Shown: piece after piece, positions 17,326-26,106 of the stretch
Layout: the number at the start of each line of letters is the position of its first letter
How positions within the stretch are numbered: the stretch's first letter is position 1
From: Cellulophaga tyrosinoxydans
Lineage (GTDB): Bacteria; Bacteroidota; Bacteroidia; Flavobacteriales; Flavobacteriaceae
Assembly: GCF_900176415.1 (NCBI RefSeq)
Contig: NZ_FWXO01000001.1
Span: 984,775 to 1,048,774 of the forward strand
Reading direction: 5' to 3'
Length of the DNA stretch: 64,000 nucleotides
Program-made: the position numbers and the translations under genes
The notes under the pieces: model-generated
Seen by the model: the letters and a program-made list of their open reading frames with translations, nothing else
Database searches by the model: none
What the model was told of the DNA's origin: nothing

Positions 17326-18732
17326 ATGAAAAGTTATAGATCTAATAAAGCAACGAAATTAAACCTACGCGATTTTAAAAGTGTTCAAATGCGAACCTTC
17401 TGGATCACTTCTTTGGCATTCTTTCTTTGCTTTTTTGCTTGGTTTGGCATCGTACCTTTTATGCCCGACGTGGTTAAAGATTTAGGTCTAACACCATCAC
17501 AAAAGTGGAACTCAATTATTCTAGCAGTATCTGGTACTGTATTCGCACGTTTGGCCATTGGCAAATTATGCGATAAGTATGGTCCTAGATTGTGTTATAC
17601 GTATTTGTTAGTATTCGGTGCCATTCCAGTTATATTACTAGGTTTTGTACAAACCCCTTTGCAATTTATGGTATGTAGATTATTTATTGGGTTTATTGGT
17701 GCATCATTCGTAATTACACAATTTCATACCTCAATTATGTTTGCCCCAAATATTGTAGGTACCGCAAATGCTACTTCTGCCGGTTGGGGAAATTTAGGTG
17801 GTGGAGCTAACCGTTTAGGAATGCCTTTGATAGCAGCGGCGGTGGTAAGTTTTGGGGTTGCAGATGAAATTGCTTGGAGATATTCTATGGTAATTGCAGG
17901 AATCCTTTGTTTAGCAATGGGTTTAGTTTATTACTTTTTTACTCAAGATACCCCAGAAGGTAATTTTCAAGAATTAAAGGAAAAAGGAGAAATGCCTGTA
18001 TTAAAAAAGGATGAAGCTTCTTTTTCAAGTGTATTAAAAGATTACCGCGTTTGGATTTTGTTTTTTGTATATGCAGCTTGTTTCGGTATAGAATTGACTG
18101 TTTATGGTACTATGGATGATTACCTACAAAATAGATTTGGGCTAGACAGAACCTTTGCCGGGAATCTTGTTTTGTCTTTTGCCTTGATGAATATTTTTGC
18201 AAGAACACTAGGGGGATATTTTGGTGATAAATTCGGAAATACTAAAGGAGTTCGAGGGCGTGTATTGTTTTTAGCAGTAATGTTAGGAGCTGAGGGTTTA
18301 ATGTTATCATTTTTCTCTATGACAACAAGTATTGCAGTAGGAATGGTTTTTTTAATAGCATTTAGTTTAACGGTGCAAATGGCAGAAGGTGCTACTTTTT
18401 CGGTTGTACCATTTATTAATAAAAAAGCAATTGGTTCTATTTCGGGTATTGTTGGTGCAGGAGGTAATGTAGGTGCTTTTTTAGCAGCAATTTTGCTAAA
18501 ATCCAAATCCGCGGTGGCAGAAAGTTCGGCACTTATTAAAAGTAATGGATTGGGTGAAGAAGCAATGAAGGCAGCCCAAACCGCAGCATCAGCTTCGGCA
18601 GTTTCAGCAGGATATTTTTTAATTGGAGGCTGTATATTGCTAGCTGCATTAGTATCATTAGCAATTAAATTTACGGGTTCAGAGGAAGTTGTCGCTTCAA
18701 ATAAATTGAATGTGCTTTTAGCGGATAAATAA
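17326..18732 (+). CDS. narK: Nitrate/nitrite MFS transporter, NarK/NasA type
   Basis: A 468-residue major-facilitator protein with 12 predicted membrane helices. It carries the two nitrate/nitrite-porter signatures: GWGNLGGGANRLGMP (about residues 152-166) and GIVGAGGNVGAFLAAIL (about 371-387). It imports nitrate (or exchanges nitrite) across the inner membrane. It is the first gene of a two-gene unit; the FNR-like regulator starts 15 bases after its stop. A second, ABC-type nitrate importer is encoded just downstream, so the cell has two uptake routes, perhaps for different nitrate levels. Use in assimilation rather than respiration is inferred from neighbours: no narGHI or nap genes are present here. 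Confidence 0.93.
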   Translation: MKSYRSNKATKLNLRDFKSVQMRTFWITSLAFFLCFFAWFGIVPFMPDVVKDLGLTPSQKWNSIILAVSGTVFARLAIGKLCDKYGPRLCYTYLLVFGAIPVILLGFVQTPLQFMVCRLFIGFIGASFVITQFHTSIMFAPNIVGTANATSAGWGNLGGGANRLGMPLIAAAVVSFGVADEIAWRYSMVIAGILCLAMGLVYYFFTQDTPEGNFQELKEKGEMPVLKKDEASFSSVLKDYRVWILFFVYAACFGIELTVYGTMDDYLQNRFGLDRTFAGNLVLSFALMNIFARTLGGYFGDKFGNTKGVRGRVLFLAVMLGAEGLMLSFFSMTTSIAVGMVFLIAFSLTVQMAEGATFSVVPFINKKAIGSISGIVGAGGNVGAFLAAILLKSKSAVAESSALIKSNGLGEEAMKAAQTAASASAVSAGYFLIGGCILLAALVSLAIKFTGSEEVVASNKLNVLLADK

Positions 18733-18747
18733 TATTAAAACTAACAT

Positions 18748-19506
18748 TTGACTACTTCAACAGTACATAAACGATATGAACAAACTCGGAGACTAAGCTC
18801 TTTGAAGAATACGTGTGAAAATTGTTTAAATACAAATTGTTTAATAAACAAAAACACCTTCTCACAGCAAATAGCTGTATTTTCTGAAGCTAAGACTACT
18901 ATTTCTTGTAAAAAAGGTCAGCAGTTTATAATGGAAGGCGCACCTGTTACTGGTCTTTTCTTTATTTTGAAAGGAAAAGTTAAGGTGTATAGTACTGGTA
19001 TTAATGGTAAAGAACAAATTGTTCGTTTTGCTAAAGAAGGAGAAATAATTGGACATCGTGGCTTTGGAACTAAGGAATATTATTCCATTGGAGCAATGGC
19101 TTTGGAGCATACAGTTTTATGTTATTTCTCAAAAGATAGTCTGCAAAATGCCTTAAAAAATAACGCTGCTTTTGCTTATGATTTAATGCTATTCTATGCA
19201 GATGAATTAAACAGAAGCGAAGCAAAAGTTAAATCCATATCTCAAATGACGGTTCGAGAGCGCGTTGTAGATACATTGCTTTACATTCATAGAAAATTTA
19301 AAGATAATAACGGTTTTTTAAACCTGGCTTTAAGCCGAAGAGAATATGCAGATTTTGCAGGTACTACAGAAGAACAGGTTATTCGAATATTTTCCAGCTT
19401 AAAGAAGGAAAAATTAATACACGCAAAGGGCAAGAAAATTGGGATTACCAATTTAGAACTTCTTAAAAAAGAAATTTCAGAGCACAATTTTTATCTCGAT
19501 TTATAA
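18748..19506 (+). CDS. FNR-like Crp-family regulator with four cluster-type cysteines
   Basis: A 252-residue Crp/Fnr regulator. The N-terminus has C23-x2-C26-x4-C31, and C125 in LEHTVLCYF aligns with C122 of E. coli FNR. That is the full ligand set for an oxygen-labile [4Fe-4S] cluster, with one residue less between the second and third Cys. A cyclic-nucleotide-fold domain (about 40-150), a long dimer helix and a winged HTH (about 195-235) follow. The recognition helix TEEQVIRIF keeps the Glu and Arg that contact the conserved G in FNR/CRP half-sites, but other base-reading positions differ. The start is TTG; an upstream stop and the absence of in-frame ATG before residue 62 fix it. It follows narK by 15 bases and is the likely reader of TACGTA-N4-TACGTA. 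Confidence 0.88.
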   Translation: MTTSTVHKRYEQTRRLSSLKNTCENCLNTNCLINKNTFSQQIAVFSEAKTTISCKKGQQFIMEGAPVTGLFFILKGKVKVYSTGINGKEQIVRFAKEGEIIGHRGFGTKEYYSIGAMALEHTVLCYFSKDSLQNALKNNAAFAYDLMLFYADELNRSEAKVKSISQMTVRERVVDTLLYIHRKFKDNNGFLNLALSRREYADFAGTTEEQVIRIFSSLKKEKLIHAKGKKIGITNLELLKKEISEHNFYLDL

Positions 19507-19530
19507 AAGCAATTTTATAGCATCCTGAAA

Positions 19531-19590
19531 TGACATAAAACAAATAAAGGATTACGTATACGTACGTAATCCTTTATTTTTTTTATGTCA
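19531..19590 (+). terminator. 60-bp near-perfect palindrome: terminator containing a TACGTA operator
   Basis: Two 28-base arms (19531-19558 and 19563-19590) differ at one position and flank a TACG loop. The inner part, AATAAAGGATTACGTA and its complement followed by eight T, is a typical rho-independent terminator, placed 24 bases after the regulator gene. The centre reads TACGTA-TACG-TACGTA (19553-19568), exactly the spacing of the proposed operator. It could end the narK-regulator transcript and also bind the regulator upstream of nrtA. Confidence 0.85.
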
Positions 19591-19693
19591 TTAAAAATCA
19601 ATTAATTACGATGAAAATATGATTTTTAGCAGGAAATACACTGTTATAAAAAGAGGTTTAGTTATGGGTTATTTCATAAAAAATAAATAGAAG

Positions 19694-19729
19694 TACTTAT
19701 ATATTTGCTTAAATAAGTATAAATACGTA
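19694..19729 (+). promoter_or_regulatory. nrtA promoter with variant operator
   Basis: A perfect -7 box TATATTTG lies at 19700-19707. It is flanked by TACTTA (19694-19699) and by TAAGTA-TAAA-TACGTA (19714-19729), which is the operator with one changed base in the left half. The site sits at or just past the expected transcription start. The ATG of nrtA is at 19751. Confidence 0.6.
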
Positions 19730-19750
19730 GAAAACTATAAATAATCAATT

Positions 19751-21124
19751 ATGAAACATGTAATTAAAAAAGTATCACTTTCTTTTGCGGCATTGCTTTT
19801 ATTAGCAGCTTGTGGTGGTAAAGAAAAGAAAACTAAGGAAGTTTCTTCAGAACAACTAAATGCAATTTCTCTAGAAATTGAAAAGCCACAATTAACCTTC
19901 GGATTTATAAAATTAACAGATATGGCTCCTTTAGCGATTGCTAAGGAAAAGGGCTTTTTTGAAGATGAAGGACTTTTTGTTTCTGTTGAAGCACAATCTA
20001 ATTGGAAAAATGTTTTAGATAGAGTTATTGACGGACAATTAGACGGTTCGCATATGTTAGCAGGACAACCTATTGCTGCAGGTGCAGGTTTTGGACGGCA
20101 AGCCAAATTAGTAACCACTTTTTCAATGGATTTAAATGGAAATGCGATTACTGTGTCCAATGATGTTTGGTCTAAAATGAAACCAAATGTGCCAGTTGAT
20201 AAGGATGGCCTACCAGTACATCCTATAAAAGCGGATGCTTTAAAACCAGTAATTACAGAATATAAGAACAGCGGAAAACCTTTTAAAATGGGGATGGTTT
20301 TTCCGGTTTCCACACATAATTATGAAATAAGATACTGGTTAGCAGCTGCAGGGATAAATCCAGGAATGTACACTGCAGAAAATGTTCAAGGACAAATTGA
20401 TGCTGAGGTTTTACTATCTGTTACTCCTCCGCCACAAATGCCAGCAACTTTAGAATCAGGTACTATTTACGGGTATTGTGTAGGCGAACCTTGGAATCAG
20501 CAAGCAGTTTTTAAAGGTATTGGCGTTCCTGTGGTTACTAATTATGATATCTGGAAAAACAACCCAGAGAAAGTATTCGTGATGACTGAGAAGTTTATTA
20601 ACGACAATCCTAATACTGCAATAGCGGTTACTAAAGCCTTAATTAGAGCAGGAAAATGGTTAGACGAACCAGAGAATAGAGCTGAAGCGGTTAAAATATT
20701 ATCTATGTCTCAATACGTAGGAGCACCAGAAGAAGTATTGGCAAATTCAATGACAGGTACTTTTGAATTTGAAAAAGGAGATAAACGTTCTATGCCAGAT
20801 TTCAATGTCTTTTATAAATACAATGCAACATATCCTTTTTATTCTGATGGAATATGGTTCTTAACTCAAATGCGTAGATGGGGACAAATACCAGAAGCAA
20901 AACCAGCTGCATGGTACCAAGAAACTATCAAAGACATTTACAGACCAGACGTATGGAAAAAAGCAGCAGACTTACTAGTAGCTGAAGGTAAAATCCCAGC
21001 GTCTGATGTGCCAGAGACTGATGGTTATAAGCCGGCAACAGCAGACTTTATTGATGGAAACACCTTTGATGCTAAAGATCCTATTGGGTACATCAACAGT
21101 TTTGCTATTGGGAATAAAGACTAA
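19751..21124 (+). CDS. nrtA: Nitrate-binding lipoprotein of an NrtABCD-type ABC importer
   Basis: A 457-residue substrate-binding protein of the NrtA/CmpA (SsuA/TauA-like) family. It has a lipoprotein signal with lipobox LLAAC (Cys21), a Lys/Glu-rich linker, then the two-lobed binding fold starting at [21 protein letters not shown] (about residues 50-70). [26 protein letters not shown] and [18 protein letters not shown] match conserved regions around the ligand site. Nitrate is the likely ligand from context; CmpA homologs bind bicarbonate, so that remains a minor alternative. It is the first gene of a five-gene operon and is preceded by a promoter with a variant TACGTA operator. Confidence 0.9.
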   Translation: MKHVIKKVSLSFAALLLLAACGGKEKKTKEVSSEQLNAISLEIEKPQLTFGFIKLTDMAPLAIAKEKGFFEDEGLFVSVEAQSNWKNVLDRVIDGQLDGSHMLAGQPIAAGAGFGRQAKLVTTFSMDLNGNAITVSNDVWSKMKPNVPVDKDGLPVHPIKADALKPVITEYKNSGKPFKMGMVFPVSTHNYEIRYWLAAAGINPGMYTAENVQGQIDAEVLLSVTPPPQMPATLESGTIYGYCVGEPWNQQAVFKGIGVPVVTNYDIWKNNPEKVFVMTEKFINDNPNTAIAVTKALIRAGKWLDEPENRAEAVKILSMSQYVGAPEEVLANSMTGTFEFEKGDKRSMPDFNVFYKYNATYPFYSDGIWFLTQMRRWGQIPEAKPAAWYQETIKDIYRPDVWKKAADLLVAEGKIPASDVPETDGYKPATADFIDGNTFDAKDPIGYINSFAIGNKD

Positions 21125-21155
21125 ATAATACTGTAAACAAGCAAAAGAACAAAAG

Positions 21156-22256
21156 ATGGAACAAGAAATTATATTACAAAAAGAAAGCGATAAACTTTCC
21201 TTTTTAAAACCTATAGCCTCATTTTTAAAATCAAAATTTGAAAAGGCAAAAGTGTTAAAATCTTTGAAAAAAACTGGAATCACGCTAGTTTCCATTCTTT
21301 TGTTCTTGGGTTTATGGCACTTAGGATCTAAAGCACTTTACAATAAAGAAGCGGCCTATAAAATTGAAAAAGCACTCAATGAACAGGGGCAAGAAGCAGC
21401 CGATGCAGAAAAAGCATGTATAGCTTCTGGTGATAGTAGTTGTCAGCCTAACACATTACCTTCTCCAACTCAGGTTTGGGCTTCTTTTCAATCGCTTATC
21501 GCAGACCATAAATTAATAAATGCAAAAAAAGAGGCTTTTGCTACAAAAATGGCCGCAACAAATGCAAAACTAGTTGCACAAGGTAAAGATGCTATTGTAT
21601 ATACTGGTAGAGCATCATTTGTAGATACCATTTTAACGAGTATAAAAACTGTTTTTGCAGGATTTTTATTAGCCCTCTTAATCGCTGTTCCAATCGGAAT
21701 TATTATCGGTTTAAGCCCATCATTACGCAGTGCTTTTAACTGGTTTATTCAAATTTTTAAACCAGTATCACCTGTTGTTTGGTACTTGCTTGTTTTTATG
21801 ATCGTAAAAACGTTATACATTGGAGCAAGCTCAGATAATGCTTTTGTAATCTCCTTTATTAGTGTAGGGTTATGCGCTATGTGGGCAACACTGGTAAATA
21901 CAGCAATGGGTGTTTCATCAGTAGATAAAGACTACATAAATGTGGCTAAAGTTCTAAAACTTGGCACCTTTCAAAAGGTATTTAAGGTTATTCTGCCATC
22001 GTCATTACCTCTAATCTTTACAGGATTACGGATTACCCTTTCTGTTGCATGGATGGTATTAATTGCGATTGAATTATTAGCACAGAGCCCAGGTTTAGGA
22101 TTATTTGTTTGGGAAGAATTTCAAAATGGTGCGAATGATTCTAATTCAAAAATTATTGTTGCCATGTTCGTGATCGGAATAATAGGATTCCTTTTAGATA
22201 GGCTTATGCTTATGGTTCAACAAATGGTATCATTCAATAAAAACGAAGGAATTTAA
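21156..22256 (+). CDS. nrtB: Nitrate ABC transporter permease
   Basis: A 366-residue inner-membrane permease of the NrtB/SsuC/TauC family. TM1 (about residues 43-62) is followed by an unusually long extracytoplasmic stretch of about 100 residues. That stretch is rich in Ala/Lys and carries two Cys (KACIASGDSSC). The conserved binding-protein-dependent permease core follows (about 165-350), with the EAA-like loop KVFKVILPSSLPLIFTGLRI and five more helices. The typical family length is 270-300, so the insert is the odd point. It lies 31 bases after the binding-protein gene and 19 before the first ATPase. Confidence 0.9.
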   Translation: MEQEIILQKESDKLSFLKPIASFLKSKFEKAKVLKSLKKTGITLVSILLFLGLWHLGSKALYNKEAAYKIEKALNEQGQEAADAEKACIASGDSSCQPNTLPSPTQVWASFQSLIADHKLINAKKEAFATKMAATNAKLVAQGKDAIVYTGRASFVDTILTSIKTVFAGFLLALLIAVPIGIIIGLSPSLRSAFNWFIQIFKPVSPVVWYLLVFMIVKTLYIGASSDNAFVISFISVGLCAMWATLVNTAMGVSSVDKDYINVAKVLKLGTFQKVFKVILPSSLPLIFTGLRITLSVAWMVLIAIELLAQSPGLGLFVWEEFQNGANDSNSKIIVAMFVIGIIGFLLDRLMLMVQQMVSFNKNEGI

Positions 22257-22275
22257 TCTTTTCAAAACCTAGTCT

Positions 22276-23121
22276 ATGGCATATTTAGAGTTAAAAAATG
22301 TTAGTAAAACATACGGTCAAGGAAAAGATAGTACAGAAGTGATTTCAAACATCAATTTAAAAATTGAAGAAGGAGAATTTGTAGCAATTGTTGGATTCAC
22401 TGGGAGTGGCAAAACTACCTTGGTAAACCTTATAAACGGACTTATTAAGCCTACCAGTGGAGAGGTGTTGTTTAAAGGAGAACCTGTAGTTGGCACTAGT
22501 CACGAGCGAGGCGTTATTTTTCAAAATTATTCTTTACTGCCATGGTTGTCCGTTTTTCAAAATGTTGCTATGGCGGTGAAAGAAGCTTTTCCAAAAGAAA
22601 ACAAATCAGAAATAAAAAATAGAGTGGAGAGCTATGTAGAAATGGTTGGCTTAACACATGCGATAAATAAAAGACCAAAAGAATTATCAGGAGGAATGCG
22701 ACAAAGGGTTGCCGTTGCAAGAGCCTTAGCGATGAAACCAGAGATGATTATTATGGACGAGCCCTTAGGGGCACTGGATGCTTTAACTAGAGGTAATTTA
22801 CAAGATGAAATATTAAATATTTGGAATCAAGATAAACGTACTGCTCTTTTAATCACTAATGATGTTGATGAAGGTATTTATATGGCTGATCGGATTATTC
22901 CTTTAAAACCAGGGCCAAATGCAACATTAGGACCAGAATTTATAATAGACATAGACCGCCCACGCGATAAGACAGAGTTGAATGATAATGCTAGTTTCAT
23001 GAAAACAAGAAATGAAATTATTGCTTATTTAATGGCTATTGGTGAAGATAGAAAGTCAGTTTCAGAAGTTGAATATCTATTGCCAGATTTGGCACCAAAA
23101 AGTTTTGTAGACACCTTTTAA
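22276..23121 (+). CDS. nrtC: Nitrate ABC transporter ATP-binding protein 1
   Basis: A 281-residue ABC ATPase. Walker A is GFTGSGKTT (about residues 48-56), the Q-loop is in [11 protein letters not shown], the signature [15 protein letters not shown] is present and Walker B is [12 protein letters not shown]. The H-loop position reads [10 protein letters not shown], where His is replaced by Asn (TNDVDE instead of THDVDE), which may weaken hydrolysis. Cyanobacterial NrtC has an extra NrtA-like C-terminal domain; it is absent here. A second ATPase gene follows by 10 bases, so the transporter likely uses a heterodimer of one H-loop-altered and one canonical subunit. Confidence 0.88.
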   Translation: MAYLELKNVSKTYGQGKDSTEVISNINLKIEEGEFVAIVGFTGSGKTTLVNLINGLIKPTSGEVLFKGEPVVGTSHERGVIFQNYSLLPWLSVFQNVAMAVKEAFPKENKSEIKNRVESYVEMVGLTHAINKRPKELSGGMRQRVAVARALAMKPEMIIMDEPLGALDALTRGNLQDEILNIWNQDKRTALLITNDVDEGIYMADRIIPLKPGPNATLGPEFIIDIDRPRDKTELNDNASFMKTRNEIIAYLMAIGEDRKSVSEVEYLLPDLAPKSFVDTF

Positions 23122-23131
23122 ACTAATAAAA

Positions 23132-23959
23132 ATGAATTCAACCACCGTAGAGACCAACAAAATGCATACTGAAAACGGAATATTTTATCCGTCGAATGTA
23201 ATGCTCGATTTGAAAGATTTGAAAAAGGTATACCCCACACCAAAAGGCGATTATGTGGTACTTGAAGATTTAAATCTTCAGATTATGAAAGAGGAGTTTG
23301 TGACCATAATTGGGCATTCTGGTTGTGGAAAAACAACAATGCTATCAATGATTGCAGGACTAAATCCTATTTCTGGGGGCAACATAGCGGTGATGGGGAA
23401 CCCTGTAAAAGGGCCAGGTCCGGATCGTGGAGTAATTTTCCAATCACCAAGTTTAATGCCGTGGATGTCAGCATTAGAAAATGTTCTTTTGGGTGTTAAT
23501 CAAGTTTTTCCACATGCCACAAAAGCACAGCGAAAAGATATTGCCATGTATTATTTACACAAGGTTGGATTAGATGGTTCCTTCAATAAAAAAGCAACGG
23601 AATTGTCACAAGGAATGCAGCAAAGAGTTGGTATCGCAAGGGCTTTTGCAATTAAACCAAAAGTATTGCTGCTTGATGAACCTTTTGGAATGCTTGATTC
23701 TCTAACACGTGGAGAATTACAAGATATATTAATTGAAATATGGAATAAAGAAAAAATTACCGCAGTTATGATTACGCACGATGTGGATGAAGCAATTTTT
23801 TTAGCCGATCGAGTAGTGATGATGACTAGTGGTCCTAAGGCTAAAATTGGCGACGTGCTTAACATAGATTTTGAAAGACCTAGAACAAGAAAATCTGTTT
23901 TACAGCATCAGGATTATTACAAATATCGAAAACATTTAATTGATTTTTTAGAGCATTAA
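23132..23959 (+). CDS. nrtD: Nitrate ABC transporter ATP-binding protein 2
   Basis: A 275-residue ABC ATPase with all motifs canonical except a slightly changed signature. Walker A is GHSGCGKTT (about 66-74), the Q-loop is [11 protein letters not shown], the signature is [15 protein letters not shown] (Gly to Gln at the third position), Walker B is [12 protein letters not shown], and the H-loop MITHDVDEA keeps the His. It pairs with the preceding ATPase, whose signature is canonical but whose H-loop His is missing. The two defects are complementary, as in asymmetric ABC transporters. It is followed 42 bases later by the outer-membrane barrel gene of the same operon. Confidence 0.9.
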   Translation: MNSTTVETNKMHTENGIFYPSNVMLDLKDLKKVYPTPKGDYVVLEDLNLQIMKEEFVTIIGHSGCGKTTMLSMIAGLNPISGGNIAVMGNPVKGPGPDRGVIFQSPSLMPWMSALENVLLGVNQVFPHATKAQRKDIAMYYLHKVGLDGSFNKKATELSQGMQQRVGIARAFAIKPKVLLLDEPFGMLDSLTRGELQDILIEIWNKEKITAVMITHDVDEAIFLADRVVMMTSGPKAKIGDVLNIDFERPRTRKSVLQHQDYYKYRKHLIDFLEH

Positions 23960-24001
23960 AAACAATAGAAACTTAAAAATAACACAATCAAAACTCAAAT
24001 T

Positions 24002-25288
24002 ATGAAAAAGGAAAAATACGTAGTATTAGCATTGGTTTTATTTACCACACAATTTATAATGGCACAATTTACTATAGATGGTGAGTTTAGACCAAGAACC
24101 GAATATCGACATGGTTTTGGTACACTTATCGCGGATGGCGCAGATGCGGGTTACGGAATTTCAACAAGAGCACGATTAAATTTCGGCTATGCTGAAGAGT
24201 CATATAAAGTCTATGTAAGCTTGCAAGATGTAATGACTTGGGGAGAAAACAGGCAGTTATTACCAGCAGATGCTAATAATTCATTCGCTCTTTTTGAGGC
24301 TTATGCCGAATTGAAGTTAGGTTCAGGGTTCACCACCAAAATAGGTAGACAATCTATTTCTTATGATGACCAACGAATAATGGGGGGACTAGATTGGGCA
24401 CAACAAGGGCGTAATCATGATGCCGCACTTTTAAGTTATGAAAAAGATAAATTTCTATTAGATGTTGGTTTAGCCTTTAATCAAGATAAAGCAGATTTAT
24501 CTGGTTTTTCATCAGTTGGAACAGAATATAGCACTACTGGATTCTTTTCGTATAAAGCCATGCAGTATCTATATTTAAAACAAAGTTGGGATGCTTTTTC
24601 AGGAAGTTTATTAGTCTTAAACAATGGTTTTCAAGAATACGAAGATGATGGAATTACTGCTGATGGCACTAGTAGTTTATTAACATTTGGAACACATTTG
24701 GGCTATTCGAAAGGTACTTTGGGCTTAGAGGGTAATTTGTTTTTGCAAACGGGACAAAGACAAGGAGAAGTAGATGTAAAAGGGGCTTATTTGGCGAGTT
24801 TAGATTTGAGTGTAAAAGCATCAGATAAAGTTAATTTAGGTCTTGGTGCTGAAATAATTAGTGGAAATGATGGTGACGCCGGCGAAACAGGCGCCTTCTT
24901 TCCTTTGTATGGTACCAATCATAAATTCAATGGATTTATGGATTATTTCTATGTTGGCAATCATGCAAATTCAATTGGTTTAGTAGATGTGCATGTAAGC
25001 GCTAATTTTAAATTAAATGAAACATCAAGTTTAATGATAAAAGCTTTGAATTTTAGTGGCGAGCAAGAATTACCAAGTGGCGAAAAATCACTAGGCACAG
25101 AGATAGACTTGGTGTTTTCTAAGAAGTTTAAAGGTTATGGTTTGGCGATTGGGTATTCGCAGTTATTTGCAAGCGATGGTATGTATGAGCTAAAAGGCAT
25201 TACAGAAGATGCAGCGGCTGGTGGACAAAATTGGGCCTGGGCAATGCTAACCATCAAACCAAAATTTTTAAATACTGGGGTGAAATAA
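24002..25288 (+). CDS. Outer-membrane beta-barrel protein (alginate-export-like porin)
   Basis: A 428-residue protein with a signal peptide (about residues 1-20, cut near FIMAQ-FTIDG) and many alternating beta-strands throughout. It resembles the alginate_exp / phosphate-selective-porin-like family often found in Bacteroidetes nitrate operons: FRPRTEYRHGFG at the mature N-terminus and GFTTKIGRQSISYDDQRIMGGLDW in the middle. As the last gene of the nrt operon it probably forms the outer-membrane pore for nitrate. Specificity is inferred from its position. A strong terminator follows the stop. Confidence 0.8.
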   Translation: MKKEKYVVLALVLFTTQFIMAQFTIDGEFRPRTEYRHGFGTLIADGADAGYGISTRARLNFGYAEESYKVYVSLQDVMTWGENRQLLPADANNSFALFEAYAELKLGSGFTTKIGRQSISYDDQRIMGGLDWAQQGRNHDAALLSYEKDKFLLDVGLAFNQDKADLSGFSSVGTEYSTTGFFSYKAMQYLYLKQSWDAFSGSLLVLNNGFQEYEDDGITADGTSSLLTFGTHLGYSKGTLGLEGNLFLQTGQRQGEVDVKGAYLASLDLSVKASDKVNLGLGAEIISGNDGDAGETGAFFPLYGTNHKFNGFMDYFYVGNHANSIGLVDVHVSANFKLNETSSLMIKALNFSGEQELPSGEKSLGTEIDLVFSKKFKGYGLAIGYSQLFASDGMYELKGITEDAAAGGQNWAWAMLTIKPKFLNTGVK

Positions 25289-25314
25289 TTTTATCAAATT
25301 TATTATTTCTATAT

Positions 25315-25356
25315 GCTGCCACATAAAGTATACACTTTTTGTGGTAGCTTTTTTTT
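25315..25356 (+). terminator. Terminator of the nrt operon
   Basis: Stem GCTGCCACA / TGTGGTAGC (one G-T pair) with a 16-base loop, followed by eight T. It lies 26 bases after the barrel gene. Confidence 0.8.
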
Positions 25357-25379
25357 AAAATATTTATAAGACATTTATC

Positions 25380-25414
25380 TAAGTATTCAACTACGTATTT
25401 TTCGTTTATATTTG
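25380..25414 (+). promoter_or_regulatory. Promoter of the NarL-like gene with TACGTA half-sites
   Basis: A perfect -7 box TATATTTG (25407-25414) is preceded by TACGTA (25392-25397) and TAAGTA (25380-25385). The two half-sites are six bases apart here, not four, so this is a weaker operator candidate than those in front of narK and the nitrate reductase gene. Confidence 0.5.
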
Positions 25415-25431
25415 TAAAAATATTTAAAAAC

Positions 25432-26103
25432 ATGGGCCAAACCATACGTATTGTTTTAGCAGATGATCATTCACTAGTGAGAGATGGTATTCGTGCTTTA
25501 TTGGAGGAAGAAGAGGACTTAGTTGTTGTTGCAGAAGTATCTAATGGTCAAGAAGCTATTGATATCGTTCAGGAAAAAAAACCAGATCTTTTAATAATTG
25601 ATATAAGAATGCCTATAATGAATGGTATTGAAGCTGTAGAGGCTCTAAATCAGCAAGGAACTACAACAAAGACCATTATTTTATCCATGCATGATTCTGA
25701 AGAATATATTCTAAAATCGGTAAGTGCGGGTGCCAATGGTTATTTGTTGAAAGATACTGGTAAAACTGAATTTATAAAGGCTATTCATACCGTGCAACAG
25801 GGAGGTAAATATTTTAGTGGAGATATCTCAAATGTGTTAGTTAACAATTTATTAAGTGGAAATAAAACTTCTCCAGAGCCACAAAAAAGCGTTAAAACTG
25901 AAGGAAATCAGTTTGATCTTACTAGTAAAGAACTCCAAATTTTAGAATTGGTGTTATCTGGTTTAACCAATAAAGAAATTTCCGAAAAATTACAAAATAG
26001 TAAACGCACCATTGAAACGCATCGGTTTAATTTAATGCGAAAAATGGATGTTAAAAACCTAATAGATTTATCAAAAAAAGCACAACAATATAATTTGGTC
26101 TAA
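25432..26103 (+). CDS. NarL/FixJ-family response regulator
   Basis: A 223-residue regulator. The receiver domain (about 5-120) has the acidic pair D11-D12, phospho-acceptor D57 in LLIIDIRMP and a switch Thr/Ser in IILSMHDSEEY with K in LLKDTGK. A LuxR-type HTH (about 160-220: LTSKELQILELVLSGLTNKEI) follows. This is the classic partner class of HisKA_3 kinases. The only such kinase here is the NarX-like sensor in the nir operon, so the two are probably a nitrate-responsive pair although encoded 13 kb apart. It has its own promoter and sits alone, convergent with the DUF5995 gene. Confidence 0.9.
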   Translation: MGQTIRIVLADDHSLVRDGIRALLEEEEDLVVVAEVSNGQEAIDIVQEKKPDLLIIDIRMPIMNGIEAVEALNQQGTTTKTIILSMHDSEEYILKSVSAGANGYLLKDTGKTEFIKAIHTVQQGGKYFSGDISNVLVNNLLSGNKTSPEPQKSVKTEGNQFDLTSKELQILELVLSGLTNKEISEKLQNSKRTIETHRFNLMRKMDVKNLIDLSKKAQQYNLV

Positions 26104-26106
26104 AGA

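Noticed and set aside
16420-24021. TACGTA inside coding regions (16420-16425, 20714-20719, 24016-24021)
   Set aside because: Single hexamers without a partner at N4 and not near promoters; a palindromic 6-mer is expected by chance at this density.
19751-25288. Reading the ABC system as a bicarbonate (Cmp) importer because of the Dab genes nearby
   Set aside because: It lies between nitrate genes, shares their operators, and narK and nasA flank it; nitrate is the simpler reading.
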